NCBI GenBank assembly: GCA_016762975.1
Contig: JAESUV010000015.1
Location: forward strand, 1-15,319
Direction: 5' to 3'
DNA length: 15,319 bases
DNA from: Gammaproteobacteria bacterium
Lineage (GTDB): Bacteria; Pseudomonadota; Gammaproteobacteria; Pseudomonadales; Pseudohongiellaceae
Position numbers and translations under genes: made by a program. This document shows, piece after piece, positions 1 to 6,086 of this stretch. Position 1 is the first letter of the stretch; every line of letters starts with the position of its first letter. Below the pieces are notes generated by a model, which ran no database searches, was not told the DNA's origin, and worked only from the letters and a program-made list of their open reading frames with translations.

Positions 1-213
1 AGTGCTCACTACCGTCATGCTCGATGAATAGTATATTTACCATGAAACTAAAACCCTTCTCTCAGGAAAAATCGAAGGCGCAACAATAGCAAGGAATCTC
101 GACCAGCAAAAGACGGCATTGTCATTTGCATCTGTTTTAAGTGCTGCAAGCATCATATATAGAAGAAAGTCATCAACAGCACCTGCCTAGCCCGACCAAA
201 TTAGGGGAAACGT
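1..213. other. upstream non-coding region
   Basis: No convincing gene is seen in the first 213 bases. The open frames are very short and lack a ribosome binding site. The stretch presumably carries the promoter of the DGSG-repeat gene that follows, but no clear -35/-10 pair could be assigned. A good Shine-Dalgarno sequence, AGGGGAA, sits just upstream of the ATG at 214. Confidence 0.5.
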
Positions 214-987
214 ATGAATAAACTTGGGCTGCTAATAGCACTCCTTATGACATCTAGCTCGAGCTTTGCAGAGTACTGCAGCTACTCCAAGGGCTTTGAC
301 TTCACGGTGGAAACGGCCGCGCTCGAATCGCTGTCGTTGGATGTCGGAGCTGGAAAACTCACCATCAATGGAAATGCCAATAGCCATGAAGTCCGAGTTG
401 TTGCTAAAGCCTGCGCTAGTTCATCTCGTCGCCTCGAACAGACAGATCTAAAGTATCGCGTCAGAGGTTCAGATTTAGAAGTACGAACAGAGTTTGACCG
501 GGAGCGCGGCATTTTGGGGTGGCTTAATTTTGGCAATTCCTATGCCTACGTCGATATCGAAGTGACCATGCCCAATAATCTCTACCTCGATGTCCATGAC
601 GGTAGTGGCGGAATTGAAATAACTGATGTCTCTGCTCTCTCCCTAGACGATGGTTCAGGTTCTATTTTTATCGAGAATGTCAGTGGTAACGTTTCAGTCG
701 AAGATGGCTCCGGCCCAATAACGATCTCCGGGGTGAATGGCAAGGTTTCCGTAAGCGATGGTTCCGGCCCGATAAACATTCGAGACAGTAACGAAGTTGT
801 AATCATCAATGACGGTTCGGGCGAAATAAATATTGAACATATTCGCACGAATGTAAATATCTATGACGACGGCTCGGGCAGTATTCGCATTCACGATGTT
901 GCTGGCAATGTCGCGCTTGGCGACACTGGTTCGGGCTCGGTCGATGTTAGTGAGGTGGCCGGAACTTATAGCCATCATAATGACTAA
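214..987 (+). CDS. secreted DGSG-repeat beta-helix protein (DUF4097-like)
   Basis: Predicted exported protein of 257 residues. Residues 1-19 form a signal peptide with a short hydrophobic core ending in SSSFA, with likely cleavage before EYCSY. The mature part starts with a strand-rich region and then holds seven turns with the motif DGSG at residues 129, 146, 164, 182, 200 and 219 and a variant DTGSG at 237. The spacing is 17-19 residues, as expected for a parallel beta-helix or beta-roll. This layout resembles the DUF4097 'putative adhesin' proteins common in proteobacteria and Bacteroidetes, whose biochemical role is not established. AGGGGAA lies at good distance before the ATG. The gene stands alone and is followed at once by a terminator-like hairpin, so it is probably a single transcription unit. 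There is no anchor or sorting signal, so a periplasmic or surface-released location is inferred. Confidence 0.85.
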   Translation: MNKLGLLIALLMTSSSSFAEYCSYSKGFDFTVETAALESLSLDVGAGKLTINGNANSHEVRVVAKACASSSRRLEQTDLKYRVRGSDLEVRTEFDRERGILGWLNFGNSYAYVDIEVTMPNNLYLDVHDGSGGIEITDVSALSLDDGSGSIFIENVSGNVSVEDGSGPITISGVNGKVSVSDGSGPINIRDSNEVVIINDGSGEINIEHIRTNVNIYDDGSGSIRIHDVAGNVALGDTGSGSVDVSEVAGTYSHHND

Positions 988-1011
988 AGCCCAACGCAGC
1001 TGCTGGGCTTT
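986..1011 (+). terminator. hairpin terminator overlapping the stop codon
   Basis: A perfect 8-bp inverted repeat, AAAGCCCA and TGGGCTTT, is separated by a 10-base loop and begins inside the TAA stop of the DGSG-repeat gene. The T run after the stem is short, so this could be an intrinsic terminator of modest strength or an mRNA-end stabilising hairpin. Confidence 0.6.
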
Positions 1012-1133
1012 GGAAACAAGCGCACAGGCATTCTCCGTTTCTCGCAGGGTGTCATTGAATTTTCTTGAAGTTTTGCGCCCCTAGGGTTAGTTTGAATTCG
1101 TTAGTTCGATCCGACAGTAATTTGGAGAACCCG

Positions 1134-2141
1134 ATGATTAAACGAATTCTTGCAGCGCCCTGCCTGGGCCTAAGTGTGTTACTGCTGGCTCCTGCTCTAG
1201 TGGCGCAAGACAGCGCCAATCCGCGCACAGAATATGGCCAACCCGATATTCAGGGAACCTACACGTTCAGAACACTTACACCCTTGAACCGTCCGCCGGA
1301 ACTAGCCGATAAAGCCACCCTCACGGCTCTAGAGGTAGCCGAATGGGAACAATTCGAGTTGCGTCGCCAGAATCGCGACCTGATTATCGATTCGGTTGGG
1401 GGTGCAGGTTATCCACCGGGGGTTATCTCCTATAACAACTTCTGGTATGAAAGAGGAACCAATGCCGTGGGCGACTATCGCACGTCACTGATCTATGATC
1501 CGCCCAATGGCCGCCGCCCGCCCTTAAATGCAGCCGGACTTCTACGCCGTGAGGCTCGAAACCAGATGCTATTCGAAAGTGCTGGGCCTGAAGGACGCAC
1601 TACTGTCGATAGGTGCCTAACTGGATTCGTAGCCGGGCCACCAATTGTGCCCGGTGGCTACAACAACAATATGCAGATTGTTCAGACAAAAAATCACGTG
1701 ATGATTCTGAACGAAATGGTGCACTCGGCGCGGATAATTCCGATAGCCGATGAGCGCAAAACCAAGCAGTTGCTATGGGAAGGCAATTCGGTTGGGCACT
1801 GGGAAGGAGACACTCTGGTTATTGAGACCAGGGATTTCTATCACGACTACAACGAAGAAGGCATTTCCGATCAAGCGGTTGTCATCGAACACATAACCCG
1901 CATCGATGAGAAAACACTGAACTATGATTTCACTGTTGAAGACCCTCAATCATGGGACCAGCCTTGGTCCGCCAAATTTCCGCTACATTCATCTCCAGAT
2001 CCCGTTTATGAATACGCCTGCCACGAAGGTAACCATGGTCTAGTAGGTATACTAGCCGGATGGAGACGCTATGAGTCTATGGGCATGAATGGTGACGGTA
2101 CGCCGCTTGGAACCAATGGCGCTGTGGCTGCAGATGAATAG
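1134..2141 (+). CDS. secreted protein of unknown function ('WEGDTLV' family)
   Basis: The chosen start is the ATG at 1134, giving 335 residues, because GGAG lies seven bases upstream and a classical signal peptide begins there: MIKR, then a Leu/Ala-rich core, ending near ALVA-QD. A longer in-frame start at 1065 would put an unlikely extension before it. The mature protein carries GQPDIQGTYTFRTLTPLNRP near the start, GHWEGDTLVIETRDF in the middle and YACHEGNHGLVGILAGWRR near the end. I recognise these as hallmarks of a large family of exported hypothetical proteins in Acidobacteria, gammaproteobacteria and sphingomonads; no reaction is known to me. Two conserved-looking cysteines (in DRCL and ACHEG) could pair in the periplasm. 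It follows the previous gene after a terminator and is probably transcribed separately. Confidence 0.85.
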   Translation: MIKRILAAPCLGLSVLLLAPALVAQDSANPRTEYGQPDIQGTYTFRTLTPLNRPPELADKATLTALEVAEWEQFELRRQNRDLIIDSVGGAGYPPGVISYNNFWYERGTNAVGDYRTSLIYDPPNGRRPPLNAAGLLRREARNQMLFESAGPEGRTTVDRCLTGFVAGPPIVPGGYNNNMQIVQTKNHVMILNEMVHSARIIPIADERKTKQLLWEGNSVGHWEGDTLVIETRDFYHDYNEEGISDQAVVIEHITRIDEKTLNYDFTVEDPQSWDQPWSAKFPLHSSPDPVYEYACHEGNHGLVGILAGWRRYESMGMNGDGTPLGTNGAVAADE

Positions 2142-2363
2142 CTACGTACAAGGATTGAAAAACGAGTGAAAGACAATACAAAGAGTTGGAAGACAAAACT
2201 GGCATAGAATTTCTAACGTGTCGTATCCCAAACTTTTTCTGACCGAGATTTTTTACTCGATCCAACATTGGCATGTATCGAACTAGAATGAGGTTTTCAC
2301 ATCGCCAGATTTCTATTAACTGAATTGTAAGTGCCCATGCTTAATAGAACACACAGCCTTGTA
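2142..2363. other. convergent intergenic region
   Basis: The region lies between the ends of the secreted-protein gene and of the decayed TIR gene. No plausible gene, tRNA or strong hairpin was seen. It was read for a reverse transcriptase fragment or a template repeat matching the TIR gene tail, and none was found. Confidence 0.4.
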
Positions 2364-2969
2364 TTACAAGTCTGTGGCAATACGGAAACCTTGGTTCGAA
2401 CCCTGATAGCTGTCACTCCATTCACTATAGTGGCAGTAGAGCGAAGACATCGTTCTTGGAAGGTTGTTATAGCTACCGCCGCGCAAGAGCCTATTGATCT
2501 CTCGCCTGCTTTCTTCGGTTAGGTCTTTTCTCAGCCTCAGTCGATGTAACAGAGCCTTTGCTTCGGTAACCTCGATAGAGCTCTGCAGTAACTCGGTGAG
2601 ACTTTTAATTATCTCCAGCGGCGCCTCAGCGTCTAGGGGTGTCGATTCAGTGCGATCAGAAAGAGTAGCTACATACGAGAGCGGTAACTCAGGAGCCCCA
2701 GGCAGAAGCACCGGAAGAAAGGGCTTCCCCTACTGTCACGCATATTCAAGCTCTACTTTGCAAGCCCCAGACCCCAGAGGTTTAGCTGAGAGGGCGAACA
2801 CGAATACGTCACAGCTGCTAATATTCTCTAGAATCTGACCCCACCAAGATTGTCCAGCCTGTAATTCCTTATCGAACCAGACGGAATAACCGTGTAACTC
2901 AATGTCTTGGGCTAAAGACTCGGAGAGTGGACGGGTCGCACGGGCATAACTGATGAAGATCCTAGTCAT
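2364..2969 (-). pseudogene. TIR-domain protein with FGE-fold tail, broken by two stops
   Basis: Reading from the ATG at 2969, the first 77 codons are a typical bacterial TIR domain: IFISYAR at 4-10, GYSVWFDKELQAGQSWW at 27-43, and ACKVELEYA at 69-77, which includes the Glu (73) expected at the NADase active site. Two in-frame stops then interrupt (TGA at 2738-2736, TAG at 2732-2730, separated by CAG). The same frame continues GKPFLPVLLPGAPELPLSYV, which is the expected next TIR strand, so this is one gene rather than two. The C-terminal ~42 codons (2489-2364) read LLRGGSYNNLP through NQGFRIATDL. That matches only the last strands of the FGE/SUMF1 C-lectin-like fold, so most of that domain is missing. 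A 115-codon downstream frame remains open, but its first ATG lies inside the TIR fold. Loss of function is inferred. TIR-FGE fusions are known in bacteria and some are diversity-generating-retroelement targets. Confidence 0.75.
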
Positions 2970-3265
2970 GTTTTTGCTCTTATTAGAAGCATAAGCTGTG
3001 AGTCTGGCATACGAGGATTCGAGTGCTCAGCGGCTTAACTTGAGCGCACAGAATTCTAGCTCGACATTACCAGCTGTAGTGAATTTTCCAATACAAACCA
3101 CTCTACGGATAGAAACTATTTCTTCGATATTTGAACGATCATTCGAATTCGTTACAGAAATAAGTAAGCCTGCCTTCCTTCGAGCTATTTCTAAGACGAC
3201 AGACCAGAGAGGTAACTGCGTCTTTCTTCAATCAACATACGCTGAATTGCTGACAAATGGGCTGA
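2970..3265. other. region without a confident gene
   Basis: A 98-codon + strand frame runs from 2998 to 3294. It is Ser/Thr-rich, has no Shine-Dalgarno sequence and no recognisable domain, and its end lies across the promoter-like sequence of the next operon, so I do not call it a gene. The opposite strand is broken by several stops in each frame. The stretch may be the decayed upstream part of the TIR locus or ordinary spacer. Confidence 0.35.
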
Positions 3266-3295
3266 GTGACAGAGCACTAGAAAAAATAGTATAAA
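3266..3295 (+). promoter_or_regulatory. sigma70-like promoter of the five-gene cluster
   Basis: GTGACA (3266-3271, 5 of 6 matches to TTGACA) and TATAAA (3290-3295, 5 of 6 to TATAAT) are separated by 18 bases. Transcription would start near 3302, about 40-60 bases before the nucleotidyltransferase start. No similarly good pair was found before the downstream genes, consistent with one transcript. Confidence 0.5.
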
Positions 3296-3338
3296 ATTAC
3301 TGAACAAACGTATTCTAGCGGCTATTATCTAAAGCTCA

Positions 3339-4331
3339 GTGGATAATGAGCAATTTGCTATGAACAATCCCGTTAATGCCGTGATTCTAGCCGGGGAAGG
3401 CAAGGATAGCCGGACCATCCTAGGCAAAAGCAAGCTCCACCTCACAATCAACGAACAACCGTTGATTGTGACAATACTACTCGCTCTCTTGGATGTAGAG
3501 GGTATTGAGAGAATATGCATAGTCGGACCAGCGGAAGAAATAAACAAAATTCTTAAAACTCATCTTTCACAGCGTGAGTTTACAAAGCCGATCGCGGTTA
3601 TTGAACAACGAGACAATATCTTTGAAAACTGTGAAGCGGCAGTAGCACATTGCGTACCGGGATTTTCCACGAGCATGGATGAAGTTTCACCGGCATATCA
3701 GTACAGCACTTTTCTACTGTTACCTGTTGATATTCCATTTGTGACCTCTGCAGAACTAGAGGAATTTCTGACGAATTTTTACAATGAGGACCTCGATTAT
3801 GCCGTTGGCATGACCGAGGAATCAGCACTAAAGAAGTTCTATCCAACGCAACAACAACCAGGCATAGCCCCGAATTACCTGCACTTGAGAGAAGGTAATT
3901 TCCGCCTCAATAATCTGCACCTCATACGACCATTCCAGGTACACAATAGGCAGTTCATCGCCAAAATGTACACTCGGCGACATCAGAGCAATATTCTTAA
4001 CATTGTCAAGACGCTGTATGATTTTTTGATCACTGAACGCATGGGATTTGGCCCAGTATTCTTCTTTGTCTATTTGGAAATGCTGGTACTTATGAAGTAC
4101 ATGGGATTCGAAAAAATTCTAAAACAAGGCCGGAAATTGGCACCTGGACGAAAAGTGGCGGACTATACCAGCAAGTTGTTACAAGCGAAGGTGGCCATCG
4201 TTGAAACTACAATAGGTGGATGCGCCACCGACATCGACAGTGATGAAGATTATGAGGCTGTGCAGTCCCGGTATAAAGAATGGGCTAGCGCCGTCGAGCG
4301 TGCTATCTCCAGTACCAAGGAACACAAATAG
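3339..4331 (+). CDS. MobA-like nucleotidyltransferase family protein
   Basis: A 330-residue GTG-start reading; the ATG at 3360 (323 residues) is at least as likely, since the conserved region begins six residues later. The N-terminus NAVILAGEGKDSRTILGKSK resembles the nucleotide-binding loop LAGG-x-(G/S)-xR-(M/x)-G-xxK of GT-A-fold nucleotidyltransferases (NTP_transf_3, MobA/IspD relatives). LLLPVDIPFVTSAEL at 126-140 is the acidic metal/nucleotide-binding strand. The C-terminus ATDIDSDEDYEAV has the usual 'DIDTPEDY' ending of these enzymes. They transfer NMP from NTP to a phosphorylated or cofactor substrate; the substrate here cannot be told. The loop is degenerate (Glu in place of the second Gly), and the insert at 170-270 has a hydrophobic stretch, FFFVYLEMLVLMKYMGF. 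It heads the cluster and lacks the motifs of CBASS cyclic-nucleotide synthases. Confidence 0.75.
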   Translation: MDNEQFAMNNPVNAVILAGEGKDSRTILGKSKLHLTINEQPLIVTILLALLDVEGIERICIVGPAEEINKILKTHLSQREFTKPIAVIEQRDNIFENCEAAVAHCVPGFSTSMDEVSPAYQYSTFLLLPVDIPFVTSAELEEFLTNFYNEDLDYAVGMTEESALKKFYPTQQQPGIAPNYLHLREGNFRLNNLHLIRPFQVHNRQFIAKMYTRRHQSNILNIVKTLYDFLITERMGFGPVFFFVYLEMLVLMKYMGFEKILKQGRKLAPGRKVADYTSKLLQAKVAIVETTIGGCATDIDSDEDYEAVQSRYKEWASAVERAISSTKEHK

Positions 4332-4372
4332 ATTTATTCTTACAAATTTGACGCGACAGAACCTTCTAAACA

Positions 4373-4387
4373 ATAAGGCAGCCTTAT
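4373..4387. promoter_or_regulatory. ATAAGGC-A-GCCTTAT palindrome (possible operator)
   Basis: A perfect 7-bp inverted repeat around one central base, placed 17 bases before the ATG of the PGDYG-like gene. The one-base centre is too tight for an RNA hairpin, so a dimeric protein-binding site is more likely than a terminator. Only one copy was seen. Confidence 0.3.
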
Positions 4388-4404
4388 GACTATATCTCGC
4401 TACC

Positions 4405-4911
4405 ATGAGTAGCATTGTTTCAAAGAAACAATTGGTTGACGTACTGATGCCTATGATCAAAGACGCTGGTGTCCGCTACAAGAAAATCTCACCCGTTTTC
4501 GCTAGGGCGGCCGTTACCGGAGAGCACATAGTCACCTGGACATCTAGCGGCAAGGAAACTGAGAACACCGCCAAAGAAGGTGACTTTTTGGTCAAAAACA
4601 TTACTATTGCAAAAGAACAGTATATTGTAAGTGCAGAAAAGTTTGATAAGCGCTATAGGTTCCACCGAAAAATAGATAAGCATTGGTCAGAATATTCCCC
4701 TAAAGGAGAGATTCTGGCCCTGGTCGTAAACATCGGCACAATGCACTTATTAGGCAAAGATGGTAGTTTTTTGATTGAGGCATCATGGGGAGGTAAGCAA
4801 CCAGTAAAAATAGGTGATTACCTTGTCGCCCCCTTACCAGAACTTGATCAGATTTATCGGATTGACCAAAAGGAGTTCTTTGCTACATACGAAAATTTAC
4901 AACAACAATAA
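4405..4911 (+). CDS. PGDYG-like protein with two tandem modules
   Basis: A 168-residue soluble protein with no signal peptide or membrane segment. It appears to contain the same ~30-residue module twice. The first copy (57-86) starts KEGDFLV, continues to QYIVSAEKF and ends near KRYRF. The second (135-164) starts KIGDYLV, continues to YRIDQKEFF and ends near TYEN. Each follows the pattern G-D-(F/Y)-L-V, a short loop, x-Y-x-(I/V), E/K-x-F and a final Tyr, which resembles PGDYG-domain proteins found in phage and bacterial accessory regions; no function is established that I know of. There is no clear Shine-Dalgarno sequence before the ATG, but the codons before it are not conserved-looking. It lies 73 bases after the nucleotidyltransferase and 17 before the patatin start, so co-expression is likely. 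A ligand- or ADP-ribose-related role would be a guess. Confidence 0.6.
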   Translation: MSSIVSKKQLVDVLMPMIKDAGVRYKKISPVFARAAVTGEHIVTWTSSGKETENTAKEGDFLVKNITIAKEQYIVSAEKFDKRYRFHRKIDKHWSEYSPKGEILALVVNIGTMHLLGKDGSFLIEASWGGKQPVKIGDYLVAPLPELDQIYRIDQKEFFATYENLQQQ

Positions 4912-4928
4912 ATAAGAAGAAATTGAGT

Positions 4929-6086
4929 ATGCAAATAGACAAATTTGACCAGCGCGTACTTGCCAAAGATGGCAAAATGAAAAGAATCCTCGCTATCGAT
5001 GGCGGTGGAATGCGAGCCGTGCTCACGGTTCAGATGCTCAAGAAAATCGAAGCGATTATCCGCAAAAAAACCGGCAATCCTGATGCTGTTCTACGAGATC
5101 ATTTTCATTTGGTCGGCGGAACCTCGACGGGGTCGATGGTGTCAGCCTTGGTCGCACTCGGCCTGAGCGCCACGGACATCGAAGAAAAATATCTCGAGAT
5201 TGGTAGGGCAGTCTTCAAGAAGAGTCCTTTGCGCTTCGGTATTTTTCGCTCAAAATTTCCAACCGAAGCTATCGAAGACGGTCTCAAGAAAGCACTAGGG
5301 GCAGATATCACCCTTGAAGATGTCGCCCACATGGGCATCGGCTACACAGCAGTCACCAAGCGCTTGGATACGGGCAGCGTCTGGCCCATAGACAACAATC
5401 CAAGGGGTAAATATTTTGGCGACGACAGCGTCACCGACTACGTACCGAATAAAGACTACAAGTTGTGGAAGGCAGTTCGTGCCAGTGCTGCAGCGCCCGG
5501 AGCCTTTTCACCGGAAAGTATCGATGTCGCTGTAGACCAGAAAGGCCTGTTCCTCGATGGCGGAGTAAGCCCTCATAACTACCCTGCATTCCTGTTGTTC
5601 ATGCAGGCAACTATCGAAGGCTATGGATATAACTGGGAGTGTGGGCCTGACAAGATATCGGTATTGTCTGTAGGCACCGGCCAATGGACTAGAACGATTG
5701 CTCAAAAAGATATTGGCATAATTCAACGTTTACTACCTACCATGGCTACAGGTGGACTTGCACTCGTTTCCCTGATGAATGATTGTAGAGAATTAAATGA
5801 GCTCGTCATGCAATGGCTTGGAAAACCGACTCGCCAGATGGATGACATAGACAGCCTAGTGGGAAACTTCGCCAACGAGTGCCTTAATAATACCCCGCTA
5901 TTCTCGTATACAAGGTATAACCTCCGGCTCGAAAAAGAGTGGCTAAAGGAAGAGTTCGGCAAGACCTACACCGATAAACAGATCAAGAGATTACGAAACT
6001 ACAAAGACCTGCCGATGATTGCAGAATGGCAGGAGTTGGGCCAGCTTTATGCCGATAAATACATCAAGGCTGATGAGATCCTATGA
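4929..6086 (+). CDS. patatin-like phospholipase
   Basis: Lipid acyl hydrolase of the patatin family, 385 residues from the ATG at 4929. An in-frame TTG at 4923 is possible, but the AAGAAG ribosome-binding stretch fits the ATG better. The oxyanion loop IDGGGMRA is at 24-31, the nucleophile elbow GTSTG at 64-68 (Ser66) and the second catalytic residue in DGG at 209-211 (Asp209), so the Ser-Asp dyad is complete. The C-terminus (LFSYTRYNLRLEKEW and beyond) matches bacterial patatins of the CapV-like type rather than the larger secreted ExoU or VipD proteins. There is no signal peptide, so it probably acts from the cytoplasm on the inner-membrane phospholipids. Patatins serve both in lipid turnover and as membrane-destroying effectors in anti-phage systems such as CBASS. 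The stop overlaps the next start as ATGA, tying its expression to the membrane protein downstream. Confidence 0.9.
   Translation: MQIDKFDQRVLAKDGKMKRILAIDGGGMRAVLTVQMLKKIEAIIRKKTGNPDAVLRDHFHLVGGTSTGSMVSALVALGLSATDIEEKYLEIGRAVFKKSPLRFGIFRSKFPTEAIEDGLKKALGADITLEDVAHMGIGYTAVTKRLDTGSVWPIDNNPRGKYFGDDSVTDYVPNKDYKLWKAVRASAAAPGAFSPESIDVAVDQKGLFLDGGVSPHNYPAFLLFMQATIEGYGYNWECGPDKISVLSVGTGQWTRTIAQKDIGIIQRLLPTMATGGLALVSLMNDCRELNELVMQWLGKPTRQMDDIDSLVGNFANECLNNTPLFSYTRYNLRLEKEWLKEEFGKTYTDKQIKRLRNYKDLPMIAEWQELGQLYADKYIKADEIL

Noticed and set aside
2142..2363. Template repeat or reverse transcriptase of a retroelement beside the TIR tail
   Set aside because: No near-copy of the tail and no reverse-transcriptase motif were found on either strand here or elsewhere in the window.
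2494..2838. 114-codon + strand frame
   Set aside because: It lies wholly opposite the TIR/FGE coding sequence, has no ribosome binding site and no domain; it is a shadow.
2736..2969. Stand-alone 77-residue TIR protein
   Set aside because: It ends before the last strands and helices of the fold, and the missing part follows in the same frame beyond the two stops.
2998..3294. 98-codon + strand frame as a gene
   Set aside because: No Shine-Dalgarno sequence, no recognisable domain, low-complexity Ser/Thr composition, and it runs into the promoter-like sequence of the next gene.
3339..6086. CBASS operon (nucleotide cyclase plus patatin CapV)
   Set aside because: The nucleotidyltransferase has a MobA-like GT-A fold signature (LAGE-loop, DIPFV) and no G-(G/S) plus D-x-D motif of CD-NTases; no E1/E2 or HORMA accessory gene is present.
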